From contig JACQYB010000037.1 of the NCBI GenBank assembly GCA_016208415.1, forward strand, positions 1-64,000: 64,000 bases of DNA. The letters run 5' to 3'. The translations under genes and the position numbers were made by a program. Positions 45,814 through 57,600 of this stretch are shown here, piece by piece. A model generated the notes under the pieces. The model was not told the origin of the DNA and ran no database searches. It saw only the letters and a program-made list of their open reading frames with translations. This stretch comes from Betaproteobacteria bacterium. GTDB lineage: Bacteria; Pseudomonadota; Gammaproteobacteria; Burkholderiales; Rhodocyclaceae. Each line of letters begins with the position of its first letter. Within the stretch, counting starts at the first letter, position 1.

Positions 45814-46512
45814 CTACTTCGCTCCGCTGAGAGTCCGAACCACCCCGAATCCACCGGATATAAGAGGTTGACTCAGTTTGCCTGGATCGATTTTCCCAGT
45901 TGTTTTGTACTGATCTAAGGCGTTTTTCCCAACATTGGCCAGCGTAACTACTCCCCTTACGGTCGAGGTGGTCACCACAGGACTCGCCACAGCTGCTCCG
46001 GCGATCTGGATGGCTTTGAGCTTTGCCGCTGCGATAGCCGCAGGTGCGACGGCTGGAGCGACAATCGCTGCGGCAACGCCAGCCCCCGCAATCGCTGAAC
46101 CAACTACAACTACCTTGGCTCCTTTCTGGACCTTGGTGAGCGTGGCATCGTGCTTGTTTATCAACGCGTAGTCCTTGTCGTTCGCGGTACCGATGTTTGC
46201 CTTCACCACCGCCTTGGTGACCGCCCCTGCTGTCTTCGCTTTGCTCGCAGCCTTCTTGGCCGCCTCCGCTATTTTTTTAGCCACCGAGGTCTTCGCCTTC
46301 GCCCCGGTGGTCTCCACCATCTCCTCATCCGACAGCACGGCGATTTCGTCCGTCTCGCCCGCGCCAAACGCGGCGGTCAAGTCCTCCTCGCCGAGCACCT
46401 GGATTGCCGCCACAACGGCTGCGGCATCCTCCGCGGCCAATTCCGCCTGCGCCGCCACCGCTCCCTGCGAGAACGCCAGTGCCAGCCCCAACGCAATCAA
46501 TGTCTTGTTCAT
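45814..46512 (-). CDS. exported Ala-rich protein with double-glycine-like motif, probable C39 substrate
   Basis: A 232-aa protein with an AAGGAG ribosome site and a Sec signal (NKTLIALGLALAFSQGAVA). Residues 59-71 read VLSDEEMVETTGA, close to the LSxxELxxxxGG leader cut by C39 peptidases. Downstream are Lys/Ala-rich helices and hydrophobic Ala/Val/Ile stretches. The signal is almost identical to that of the peptide at 40698. It could be an amyloid subunit, a bacteriocin or an adhesin precursor; I cannot decide. It lies between the peptidase and outer-membrane genes on one strand. Confidence 0.72.
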   Translation of the reverse strand: MNKTLIALGLALAFSQGAVAAQAELAAEDAAAVVAAIQVLGEEDLTAAFGAGETDEIAVLSDEEMVETTGAKAKTSVAKKIAEAAKKAASKAKTAGAVTKAVVKANIGTANDKDYALINKHDATLTKVQKGAKVVVVGSAIAGAGVAAAIVAPAVAPAAIAAAKLKAIQIAGAAVASPVVTTSTVRGVVTLANVGKNALDQYKTTGKIDPGKLSQPLISGGFGVVRTLSGAK

Positions 46513-46596
46513 GATTCGCTCCTTCTCCGACTACATCGCCTTCCAACGCCGGGGCATTCGGCCCCGGCAACCCTTGTCACCCTTCAGACAAATCCG

Positions 46597-47511
46597 CTAT
46601 TTCCACCGCTGCCGCTTCGGCAGTTCCCCCAGCTTCACCACCCAGGTGAGCCCCAATTCCGCCCCGTCGCCGCCGGAGGCGTTGGAACGCCCGGAAAAAT
46701 GCAGCGTGCTGCGTTCGCTCACCGCCCAGGCCAGCCCAAGGGTCAGGCTGGTGCGCGTATGGGCGAGCCCCTGCTTCACCCCGTCGATGGCCTCCGCCCC
46801 CACCCGCTGCCACAGCAGGCCGGCGGAGAGCGTGAGGTCGTTGTTGGCTGCGAAGGACGCTTCCGGGTTGAGCATCACGCTGTCGCCCGGATCGCGGCGC
46901 GGGGCGCCGTCCTGCCGCGCCCGGTTGAGGCGCCAGGCGGCGGTGAGGGAGAGCACCAGGGGGTCGTTCACCCGATAGACCGTGGCGCCGAAGGACGCCG
47001 ACTTGCCGTGGCTGGTGCGCTCGCTGCCCCGTTCGGCCAGCGCCAGATCGGCGAAGGCGATGACGCCGGGGCTGGCGGACTCGCGCACCAGGCGGTGATT
47101 GACGCCGACCCAGGCATCGGCGAAGCGGTCGCTCCCGCTGCCAGCGGCGCCCGCCGGGTCTTCGCTGCGCGTGCGCTGGGCGAGCCACGAGGCGTGGCCG
47201 TAGATCTCGGTGTCGGCGCTCAGGCCGTAACGCAGGCCCGGCGTCAGCACCCAGGTGTCGGTGTTGATGCGACTTGCCCCGATGCGGGTGGGGATGGAGA
47301 CGTACTGGGTATCTCCGGTCTGCACCAGGATGGGCTCGCCGGTGCTCACCCCCTGGCGCTCGGTATTGGCGTAGACGGCGGCGAATTCGGCCCGCCAGCG
47401 GTTCTCGGCGGTGAGCAGTTCTTCGACGGTGAGCGGGAGATCGGCGCGGGCCGGAAACGACGCGACCACCAGCAGTGGCAACCATGGCGCCCGTCTCAAG
47501 CTGGCACCCAT
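46597..47511 (-). CDS. outer-membrane beta-barrel protein (FapF-like position)
   Basis: A 304-aa protein with a signal ending FPARA and beta-barrel character throughout (alternating strands, LRYGLSADTEIYGHASWL, LGLAWAVSERSTLHFSGR), ending WVVKLGELPKRQRWK. It probably forms the outer-membrane exit for the secreted protein. FapF of functional-amyloid systems occupies this place, but is longer (about 430 aa). The start at 47511 was chosen for its signal. A strand-truncated copy of its 3' end is at 41046. Confidence 0.75.
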   Translation of the reverse strand: MGASLRRAPWLPLLVVASFPARADLPLTVEELLTAENRWRAEFAAVYANTERQGVSTGEPILVQTGDTQYVSIPTRIGASRINTDTWVLTPGLRYGLSADTEIYGHASWLAQRTRSEDPAGAAGSGSDRFADAWVGVNHRLVRESASPGVIAFADLALAERGSERTSHGKSASFGATVYRVNDPLVLSLTAAWRLNRARQDGAPRRDPGDSVMLNPEASFAANNDLTLSAGLLWQRVGAEAIDGVKQGLAHTRTSLTLGLAWAVSERSTLHFSGRSNASGGDGAELGLTWVVKLGELPKRQRWK

Positions 47512-47621
47512 CCCCTTCGACCTGATCGGCGAGTCACTGCGTACGGCGCCGATGTTGCGGTTATCGCGAGCCATTGTTCGTCTTGGTGTTGACAGGCCAA
47601 CTCATTCTTCTTGGCATGGAG

Positions 47622-47657
47622 AATAACCTGTTTTGGGATATCCCGCAACGGGTTATT
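47622..47657. promoter_or_regulatory. 36-bp imperfect palindrome, operator candidate
   Basis: AATAACCTGTTTTGGGAT is mirrored by ATCCCGCAACGGGTTATT, with three mismatches. The centre GGGATATCCC is a perfect palindrome. It ends 12 bases before the ATG of an HTH gene and lies between two divergent genes. A dimeric XRE regulator binding its own promoter is the simplest explanation. Confidence 0.6.
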
Positions 47658-47668
47658 ACTTTGGGTGG

Positions 47669-47935
47669 ATGCCAAATCCACTCCATCGCTATCAGTATGA
47701 AATCTTTAGGAAACTACTCGTCGGCGCGAGAGAGGAGGCTGGTCTGACGCAGGTTCAGGTAGCCGCGCGGCTGGGGAAACCGCAAAGTTTTGTTTCGAAG
47801 TACGAGCGCGGGGAGCGCAGGCTCGACTTTACGGAATTTCTGGAAGTGGCGGACATCCTCGGCGTTGACGCGTCCGCGTTCATTGCGCGATACCGCGCCA
47901 GTCAGGTGCCGTCGGAGGGACGATCGGAACCGTAG
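47669..47935 (+). CDS. XRE-family HTH regulator
   Basis: An 88-aa protein with an HTH_3 domain: FRKLLVGAREEAGLTQVQVA, RLGKPQSFVSKYERGERRLD, and FLEVADILGVDASAFI. It probably regulates its own gene and the divergent outer-membrane module through the palindrome upstream. The start at 47669 gives MPNPLHRYQ; a longer frame lacks similarity. Confidence 0.85.
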   Translation: MPNPLHRYQYEIFRKLLVGAREEAGLTQVQVAARLGKPQSFVSKYERGERRLDFTEFLEVADILGVDASAFIARYRASQVPSEGRSEP

Positions 47936-47951
47936 CGGCGCGGTCGCGCGG

Positions 47952-48275
47952 CTACACCAGGCGGACGACCAAGCGCCTGCCGCAAGCGTGTGCATACTTG
48001 CGCAGGGTGGCAAAGGACGGTGACCCCTTGTCGTTGCGCAGAGACGCCTCCAGCCGCGACACCGCGCTCTTGGTCGTCCCCATGCGCTCGGCCACCTCAT
48101 CCTGCGTCAGCCCGGCGTCCCGGCGGGCCGCAAGCAGTGTTGCCAGAGTTGCATACTCCTCTTCCAGCGCGTCCCACGCTTCCTTGAAGCCCGGTCGGCT
48201 CATGGCCTGTTCGAGTTCCGCCTTGATATCGAGCGGAACGGGGTTGAACGGCTCGTTCAATTCGCTACGTTTCAC
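47952..48275 (-). CDS. higA: HigA-type XRE antitoxin
   Basis: A 107-aa protein with an N-terminal arm and an HTH domain (LLAARRDAGLTQDEVAERMG, TTKSAVSRLEASLRNDKG). It follows and overlaps the toxin gene by 11 bases; HigBA systems are toxin-first. It would bind the toxin and repress the operon. Confidence 0.85.
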   Translation of the reverse strand: MKRSELNEPFNPVPLDIKAELEQAMSRPGFKEAWDALEEEYATLATLLAARRDAGLTQDEVAERMGTTKSAVSRLEASLRNDKGSPSFATLRKYAHACGRRLVVRLV

Positions 48276-48594
48276 GTTTCACCTCCTTCACTCTCTTGCG
48301 CGCAACGCGTAGTTCGGTAGGCGGCGTTTCCTGGGTCTTCTTGACGAAGCCGTTCAGGATGACGACCTGTCGCCCTACCATCGTGCAGTAGAACGCCCGC
48401 CCGATCCCTTCCTCCCCTTTGCAGCGCAGCTCGAACAAACTCTCGCCCATCGCCCGCCAATGCGGCATGCGCAAATCGGCGCCATGCTCTTCCATCAGAC
48501 CCGCGAGGCGCAGGAAGTCGGCGTAGATGCCTGCCGGCCAAGCACGTATTTGTTCACGCACCCGCTCACTATAGAAAAGGAGCGTCCAGTTCAT
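48265..48594 (-). CDS. higB: HigB/Gp49-type toxin
   Basis: A 109-aa RelE-superfamily toxin of the phage-derived Gp49-like group: [39 protein letters not shown], and [15 protein letters not shown]. These motifs are diagnostic. The gene is first in the operon. HigB toxins cleave translated mRNA. It is the rightmost gene before aceB fragment copy 6. Confidence 0.87.
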   Translation of the reverse strand: MNWTLLFYSERVREQIRAWPAGIYADFLRLAGLMEEHGADLRMPHWRAMGESLFELRCKGEEGIGRAFYCTMVGRQVVILNGFVKKTQETPPTELRVARKRVKEVKRET

Positions 48595-48636
48595 CCGCGG
48601 ATGTTAGCGTATCGGCTAACTCGAATCAACCTTGCG

Positions 48637-48777
48637 CGGTGCCGCCGGCCCTGCATTGCCGCCGCGTGGAAATCACCGGCCCGGTGGAAGCGAAGATGAT
48701 CATCAACGCCTACAACTCGGGCGCCGACAGCTACATGACCGACTTCGAGGATTCCAACAGCCCCAACTGGTTCAACC
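48637..48777 (+). pseudogene. aceB: aceB fragment copy 6 (5' region)
   Basis: These 141 bases are identical by eye to aceB 34422-34562, encoding VPPALHCRR to SPNWFN. Unlike the other copies this one comes from the 5' part, and lacks a 3' end. Full identity indicates a recent copy from the resident gene. It lies 73 bases before the MFS gene, marking the right border of the disrupted region. Confidence 0.9.
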
Positions 48778-48849
48778 AAGTTCGCCCCGCAATCCGGACC
48801 TTTCGGCCACCGGCACGAAGTTCTAAGCTCAAGGCATCCTTCCGCGCCG

Positions 48850-50079
48850 ATGACCGTCATGAGCGATCCCCACCCCCGACACGCCGCGAACGCGCCCGCC
48901 ATGTACCTCGCCGTGCTGCAGTTCGTCTTCCTTTCCACCTGGACCGTCTATGCCATCTACCTGCCAGAGCTGCTGCAGTCGGTGGGTGTGGCGCGCTCCT
49001 GGACGGCGTGGCTGCTGCTGGCCGACCAGGTGCTGTTTGCTGTGTGCGACGTGCTGGCGGGCTTCGCGGCGGATCGTGCCTTCCGCCTCTATGGCCGGGT
49101 GGGCACGTGGGTGGTCGGGGCAACGGTCGCGAGTTGCCTGGCCTTTCTGCTGCTGCCGTGGCTCGCGGGAACGGGCGGCGGGGCCTGGCGAGCGCCGGTG
49201 TTCCTGGCGCTCACGGCGGTGTGGGCGATCACGTCCTCGGCGCTGCGGGCGCCCGTGTTCGCCATGCTGTCGCGTCACGTCCCGCCCCCACAGGTGCCAG
49301 CCGTGGCGGGGCTGGCGCTCGCGGGCATGGCGCTGGCGGGTGCCGTGGCGCCCTATCTGGGGGTAACGCTCAAGGGGCTCGATCCGCGGCTGCCCTTCGC
49401 AGTATCCAGCCTTGCGCTGCTGGCGCTGGCCGCCGGACTGGTGCGGGCGGAGCGCGCCCTGCGCGCCACCCCGTCGCCCCAGGGCGAGGCGCTGGCCGCG
49501 TCTGCTGCGGCACCGGGCCTGGTGTTCCCGGTGATCGCCGTGGCGGCGCTGGCCTTCCAGATCCTGTTCGGCATCAACGCCGCCCCGCGCTACCTGCGCG
49601 ACGCCGCGCCGGCCGCCCTGCCATGGCTGATGCCGGTGTTCTGGATCGGATTCAACGTCGCGGTATTCTCGGTGGGCCCACTCGCCCGCCGCCTGGGCAG
49701 TGCCCGGGCATTCGCGGCGGCATGCCTGGTGGGCGCCGTGGGGGCCACTGCGGGGGCGTGGCTGCCGGGCCTTGCCGCCGCCACGGCCGGGCAAATGCTG
49801 GCCGGGCTGGGGTGGGGCGCGGCACTGGCCGCGGCTTTCGGCCTGAGCGCCGACTGCGCCCGCGCCGCCAAGCCGGGACGGGAAGCCACCATGACCGGCC
49901 TGCTGTTCGCCATGCTGGCCCTGGCGACGCTGGTGCGCATCGCTACTGCTGCCCTCGGCCTGCCGCAGCAGGCACATTGGGCGACGATCCTGGTCGCGCT
50001 GCCGATCCTGGCGTGGATGGCAGCGGGGCTCGCCAGCCGGTCGTGGCGCTCGACGTCCGCACCGGCCCGATCCACATAG
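48850..50079 (+). CDS. MFS transporter
   Basis: A 409-aa integral membrane protein of about 12 helices. The loop between helices 2 and 3 has [19 protein letters not shown], the MFS motif A region. Substrate cannot be predicted. ATG at 48850 or 48859 are both possible. The spaced, hydrophobic pattern is regular, so the gene looks intact. Confidence 0.82.
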   Translation: MTVMSDPHPRHAANAPAMYLAVLQFVFLSTWTVYAIYLPELLQSVGVARSWTAWLLLADQVLFAVCDVLAGFAADRAFRLYGRVGTWVVGATVASCLAFLLLPWLAGTGGGAWRAPVFLALTAVWAITSSALRAPVFAMLSRHVPPPQVPAVAGLALAGMALAGAVAPYLGVTLKGLDPRLPFAVSSLALLALAAGLVRAERALRATPSPQGEALAASAAAPGLVFPVIAVAALAFQILFGINAAPRYLRDAAPAALPWLMPVFWIGFNVAVFSVGPLARRLGSARAFAAACLVGAVGATAGAWLPGLAAATAGQMLAGLGWGAALAAAFGLSADCARAAKPGREATMTGLLFAMLALATLVRIATAALGLPQQAHWATILVALPILAWMAAGLASRSWRSTSAPARST

Positions 50080-50153
50080 CGTCGTCATCACGGGTCGACA
50101 CGAAGCCGTCTGCCATCACCCCATCGCCCCGCTGCATGCAAGGACCACCCGGA

Positions 50154-50933
50154 CTACTCGGCGATCTCGATGCGCCGGTTGCGGGCACGCCCTTCGGCGG
50201 TGGCGTTGTCGGCGACAGGTTGATCCTGCCCCATGCCCCTGGCCTTCAACTGCGCGGCCGGCACTCCCCGGCTCACCAGATGCCGCAGCACCGCCTCGGC
50301 GCGGCGCTGTGACAGCTCGGAGTTGACCGCCGCATCGCCGGTGTTGTCGGTATGTCCGGCAATGGTGAGCGTGCGCTGATCGTTGCGCAGCAGTCCTGCG
50401 ATCTCGTCGAGACGCGCAATGGCCGAGGCGGGAATGACCGCGCTGCCGGTGGCGAATTCAAAGGACTCGCTCACCACGATGCGTGGCTGGGTGGGCGGCG
50501 GCGGGATCACCAGGGTCGCGGGTGGCTCGGTCACGGGGGGTGGAGCGGGCTGCGCCACCGCCACCTCGGTCACGGGACTTGCGGAGGGCTGCACCACCGC
50601 CGGCTCCACGGGCGGAACCTCCGGTGCCGGCGCAGTCCTCGCCACTGCGGCCGGCGCGGCAGGTATGGAGGCGTATCCCTTGCGGCCGGGGTCGGACCAG
50701 GAAGGTGCAGGCGCAGCGGCCATCACCGCCAACGGCGCGCGTTCGGGCGCAGCGGCGCCCGCCATCGCCGTGATCGGTGCGGGTTCGTTCGAATCCGTCA
50801 CGCCCACCCGCGGGGCTGCCGCGGGCGTTCCCTGCCCGGCCCTGGTGGCGTACAGCCACACCCCCGCCACCATGGTCAGCGCCAGGATCACCGCTATGGC
50901 GACATCGCGTCTTTCGTCGTCTCGTTGTTGCAC
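50154..50933 (-). CDS. OmpA-domain protein with membrane anchor and Pro/Ala-rich linker
   Basis: A 259-aa protein. I prefer the GTG at 50933, which follows AGGAGGG; an upstream ATG at 50975 lacks that. A single helix ([19 protein letters not shown]) anchors the N-terminus. A Pro/Ala/Val-rich linker spans residues 40-145. The C-terminal OmpA domain has [15 protein letters not shown] and [18 protein letters not shown], the peptidoglycan-binding signature. It probably ties the inner membrane to the cell wall. Confidence 0.85.
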   Translation of the reverse strand: MQQRDDERRDVAIAVILALTMVAGVWLYATRAGQGTPAAAPRVGVTDSNEPAPITAMAGAAAPERAPLAVMAAAPAPSWSDPGRKGYASIPAAPAAVARTAPAPEVPPVEPAVVQPSASPVTEVAVAQPAPPPVTEPPATLVIPPPPTQPRIVVSESFEFATGSAVIPASAIARLDEIAGLLRNDQRTLTIAGHTDNTGDAAVNSELSQRRAEAVLRHLVSRGVPAAQLKARGMGQDQPVADNATAEGRARNRRIEIAE

Positions 50934-51091
50934 AGCGCCCTCCTTTTCCCAAGTGCCACGAAATGATGGATCCATGGTAGCGCAGCGCGCCGACGGCAGT
51001 TCCGCCGCGGCAGTCCTGGAAATGTCAAACTTTGACAACTGGGCAGCACCTTCCCCGCCGCCGCGGACCCGCGACCAGCCGCCGGAAATAG

Positions 51092-53194
<2,103 letters not shown>

Positions 53195-53223
53195 TGCCTA
53201 CTTGCACAAGTCTTGCTACATTC

Positions 53224-53321
53224 GAGCGGCCTGGCATCGCCGAGCGCAGCGTTGCAAATCCTCGCGATGCCACCGGGCATCGCTGCGGTTTGCGCCTTGC
53301 GCTCGGCGCCCCAGGCCGCTC
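53224..53321. repeat. nested inverted repeat, about 98 bases
   Basis: Outer arms are near-complementary: GAGCGGCCTGG at 53224 with CCAGGCCGCTC at 53311-53321, continuing CGCCGAGCGCA (53238-53248) with TGCGCTCGGCG (53298-53308). Inside are GCAAA/TTTGC and a perfect 8-bp stem GCGATGCC/GGCATCGC with an ACCG loop (53264-53283). All stems nest on one axis. It lies between fadH and the efflux operon and could be a REP-like element or a structured transcript. Confidence 0.6.
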
Positions 53322-53481
53322 TCGGTGCTGAGGCACGAGGGGCAAGGCCTTTACCTGACTTTACGCCGGCTTGTCGTACCCTTACGCCTGCGCCGCGCGG
53401 AAAGGCCCGTCCCGGTCCGCGCCGGACATCGAAGGACGCCGGGGCGCCGGCCGCCCCGCATCGTGGATTCGGAGGAAACTC

Positions 53482-54690
53482 ATGCCCGTACGCCCCCTCA
53501 TGACGACCGCCCTGACGGTGGCCATGCTGACCCTGCTGCTGTCCGCCTGCGGCGACAGGCCCGGCCAGGCACAGGGTGGTCCGGGCGGGCCCGGCGGCCC
53601 CGGTGGTCCGGGCGGGCCCGGCGGCCCCGGTGGTCCGGGCGGCATGCCGCCGCCGGAAGTGGACGTGGTGACGGCCACCCCGGGGCCGGCCACGCTCACC
53701 CAGGAACTGCCGGGCCGGCTGCAGGCGGTGCGCACCGCCCAGGTGCGGGCACGGGTGGAGGGCGTGGTGGAGAAGCGCCTGTTCACCGAAGGCAGCGACG
53801 TGGCGGCGGGCCGCAGCCTATTCCTCATCGATCCGCGCACCTACCGGGCGGCGGCCGAATCGGCGGAGGCCGACGTGGCGCTGGCACGGCTGACCGTCGA
53901 TCGTTACAAGCCGCTGTTGGAGCTCAAGGCCGTGAGCCAGCAGGAGTACGACCAGGCTCAGGCGAAACTCAAGCAGGCCGAGGCGACGCTGGCCAAGGCC
54001 CGCCTGGACCTGGAAAACGCCAATGTGCTGGCGCCGATTGCCGGTCGCATCGGCCGCGCCATGGTCACCGAGGGTGCGCTGGTGGGCAAGGGCGAGGCGA
54101 CGCTGCTGGCCACCATCGAGCAGATCGACCCGATCTACGCCAACTTCACCCAGAGCAACGCCGAGATCCTGCGCCTGCGCCAGGCGGAGCGCTCCGGCAA
54201 GCTCCAGCGCGCGGAGGAGACCCGCGTCGAGATGATCCTGGAAGACGGCAGCGTCTTCCCGCTGCCGGGCAGGCTGCTGTTCTCGGATCTGGCGGTGGAC
54301 CCCGGCACCGGGTCCATCCAGTTGCGCGCCCGGTTTCCCAACCCCAGCCGGGAACTGCTCCCGGGCACCTTCGTGCGCGTGCGCCTGCCCATGGCGCGGT
54401 CCGACAGCGCCATCAAGCTGCCGCAGCGGGCGGTGCAGTCCAACCCCCAGGGCCAGTTCGTGATGGTCATCGATCCGGAAGGCAAGGCTGCGCCGCGACC
54501 GGTGCGCACCGGCGGCATGGCGGGCCAGGACTGGATCATCGCCGAAGGCCTGCAGGGGGGCGAGCAGGTGATCGTCAATGGCCTGCAGAAGGCGCGTCCC
54601 GGAACGCCCGTGAAGCCGGTGCCGTGGAATCCCGCCGGCGGCGCCCCCGGTGCGGCACCCGCGCCGGCGGGCGACGGCAGCAGGAAGTAG
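53482..54690 (+). CDS. RND efflux membrane-fusion lipoprotein (AcrA/MexA type)
   Basis: A 402-aa periplasmic adaptor. The signal ends in a lipobox (LTLLLSACG). A run of seven GGP units follows the cysteine. The core has lipoyl/hairpin parts (TAQVRARVEGVVEKRLFTEG, LKQAEATLAKARLDL) and barrel segments (IYANFTQSNAEIL). It links the pump to the outer-membrane factor. GGAGGAA precedes the start at 53482. It is the first gene of the operon, upstream of which lies a nested inverted repeat. Confidence 0.93.
   Translation: MPVRPLMTTALTVAMLTLLLSACGDRPGQAQGGPGGPGGPGGPGGPGGPGGPGGMPPPEVDVVTATPGPATLTQELPGRLQAVRTAQVRARVEGVVEKRLFTEGSDVAAGRSLFLIDPRTYRAAAESAEADVALARLTVDRYKPLLELKAVSQQEYDQAQAKLKQAEATLAKARLDLENANVLAPIAGRIGRAMVTEGALVGKGEATLLATIEQIDPIYANFTQSNAEILRLRQAERSGKLQRAEETRVEMILEDGSVFPLPGRLLFSDLAVDPGTGSIQLRARFPNPSRELLPGTFVRVRLPMARSDSAIKLPQRAVQSNPQGQFVMVIDPEGKAAPRPVRTGGMAGQDWIIAEGLQGGEQVIVNGLQKARPGTPVKPVPWNPAGGAPGAAPAPAGDGSRK
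53575..53643 (+). repeat. 27-bp tandem repeat coding a Gly-Gly-Pro linker
   Basis: Two and a half copies of a 27-base unit beginning GGTGGTCCGGGCGGGCCCGG occupy 53575-53643 within the adaptor gene. The unit holds three GGP codon sets. Changes in copy number would keep the frame and only alter linker length after the lipid anchor. Confidence 0.9.
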
Positions 54691-54699
54691 GAGGCGGAC

Positions 54700-57600
54700 A
54701 TGCTGGCCCGATTCTTCATCGATCGCCCGGTGTTCGCCTGGGTCATCGCCATCGTCATCGTGCTGGCGGGCAGCCTGGCACTGCGCAAGCTGCCGGTGTC
54801 CCAGTACCCGACGGTGGCCCCGCCGTCCATCGCCTTCAACATCACCTATCCCGGCGCATCTAGCCAGGTCATCGAGGACACCGACACCGCGCTCATCGAG
54901 CAGGAGATGAACGGCATCGAGCACCTGCTGTACATGGAGGCATCCTCCGAACTGGGCGTGGGCACGCTGACGCTGACCTTCGAGCCCGGCACCAACATCG
55001 ACACCGCCTCGGTGGAGGCGCACAACCGCTACAAGCGCATCGAGGCGCGCCTGCCGGAGGACGTGCGCCGCCTGGGCGTGCCGGTCACCAAGCCGCAGCG
55101 CAACTACCTCATGTTCGTGACGATCTACTCGCCGGACAAGAGCCTGGACAACGTCGCCCTGGGCAGCTTTGCCGCGGCCAACGTGCTGGACCAGATCCGG
55201 CGCGTCAAGGGCGTGGGCGAGGCCATCCTGTTCGGCACCGAGTATTCCATGCGCCTTTGGATGAAGCCGGACCGGCTGCACGCCTTCAACCTGGCGCCGT
55301 CCGACGTCTTCCGCGCGGTGCGGGCGCAGAACGTGCAGCTCGCCACCGGCGAACTGGGCCAGGCGCCGGCCGCCAAGGGACAGCAGTTCACGGCGGTCAT
55401 CGTCACCCGCGGCCGGCTGCAGACGCCGGAAGAATTCGGCGAGGTGATCGTGCGCGCCCAGCCCGATGGCTCGACCGTGCGCGTCAAGGACGTGGCGCGG
55501 GTGGAACTGGGGGCGGAGAACTACAACATCTTCGCCCGCATCGACGGCCAGCCCACCGCCGCCGTCGCGGTGCGCGTGGCCCCCAACGGCAACGCCCTGG
55601 AGGTGGCAAAGGCGGTCAAGGCGCGCATGGCCGAACTGGCGCACTTCTTCCCGCCGGGCATCGCCTGGGAGGTGCCCTACGACACCTCGCGTTTCGTGGA
55701 CATCTCCATCACCGAGGTGCTGTTCACCCTGGTGGAGGCCATGCTCCTGGTCTTCCTGGTGATGTACCTGTTCCTGGAAAACCTGCGCGCCACGCTGGTG
55801 CCGGCGGTGGTGGTGCCGGTGGCGCTCATGGGCGCCGTGGCCGGGCTCTACGCCCTGGGCTACTCCATCAACGTGCTGACGCTGTTCGCCATGGTGCTGG
55901 CCATCGGCATCGTGGTGGACGACGCCATCGTGGTGGTGGAGAACGTGGAGCGCATCATGACCGAGGAGGGGCTGGCGCCGCGGGAGGCCACGGTCAAGGC
56001 CATGGGGCAGATCTTCGGCGCCATCATCGGCATCACCCTGGTGCTCTCCGCGGTGTTCGTGCCCGTGGCCTTCTTCGGCGGCTCGGTGGGGGCCATCTAC
56101 CGCCAGTTCGCCGTCACCCTGGTGCTGACCATGCTGTTCTCGGCGCTCATGGCGCTGACGCTCACACCGGCGATGTGCGCCACGGTGCTGAAGCACGTTC
56201 CGGGCAAGGCGCACATGCCCACCACGGGCTTCTTCGGCTGGTTCAACCGCTTCTTTTCGCGCACCACGCTGGGCTACCGGGTGACGGTGAGCCGCGTGCT
56301 CGGCCGCACCGGACGCTGGCTCATCGTCTACCTGGCGATCATCGCCGCCGCCGTGGTGCTGTTCGCGCGCCTGCCGGGCAGCTTCCTGCCCGAGGAGGAC
56401 CAGGGTTACTTCATCAGCATGATCCAGCTGCCGCCGGGAGCCACCCAGGAACGCACACTGGAAGTGGTGCGGCAGGCGGAGGAGTTCTACCTCAAGCAGC
56501 CCGAGGTGGCCCACGTCATCGGCGTGGTGGGTTTCTCCTTCTTCGGGCGCGGCCAGAATGCAGCGCTGGTGTTCACGCGGCTCAAGGACTGGGACGAGCG
56601 CAAGGCACCGGACAGCGTGGCCGGCGCGGTGATCCGCCGCGCCAACATGGCCCTGTCCCAGATCAAGCAGGCCATGATGTTCGCGGTGAATGTGCCGCCC
56701 ATTCCCGAACTGGGGGCCGTGGGCGGCTTCGACTTTCGCCTCCAGGACCGCTCCGGCCATGGGCGCGACAAGCTCCTGGAAGCGCGCAACATGGCGCTGG
56801 GCCTGGCCTCGCAGAACCCGGTGCTGGCGGGGGTGCGTCCGGAAGGCCAGGAGCCCGCCCCGCAACTCATGCTGGACATCGACCACGCCAAGGCCCGGGC
56901 GCTTTCCATCGACCTGGCGGAGCTCAACGACACGCTGCAGTCGGTGCTGGGGGTGGCCTACGTGAACGACTTCGTGCGCCAGGGCCGCATCCTGCGCGTG
57001 CAGATGCAGGCGGAGTCGAGCCTGCGCGCCCGGCCGGAGGACATCCTGCGCCTGCCGGTGCGCAACACCCGCGGCGAGATGGTGCCACTGGCGGAAATCG
57101 CCCGCCCGCGCTGGGTGGTGGGCCTGCCCAAGCTGGACCGCTACAACGGCAGCCCGGCGGTGAAGATCTCCGGCACGCCGGCGCCGGGACGCAGCACCGG
57201 CGAGGCCATGGCGGCCATGGAGGAGATCGCCGCCAGGCTGCCGCCGGGATTTGGCTTCGAGTGGTCGGGCACGTCCTTCGAGGAGCGGCTTTCGGGTGCC
57301 CAGGCGCCGTTCCTGTTCGCACTGTCGCTGATCGTGGTGTTCCTCGCCCTGGCGGCGCTCTACGAGAGCTGGTCCACGCCTTTCGCGGTCATCCTGGTGG
57401 TGCCGCTGGGCATCCTCGGCGCACTGCTGGCGGTGAGCTTGCGCGGGCTGCCCAACGACGTGTTCTTCAAGGTGGGGCTGATCGCCATCATCGGACTTTC
57501 GAGCAAGAACGCCATCCTCATCATCGAGTTCGCCAAGACGCTGCACGAGCAGGGCACGGATCTCGTCGAGGCGACGCTGGAGGCCTGCCGGCTGCGCTTC

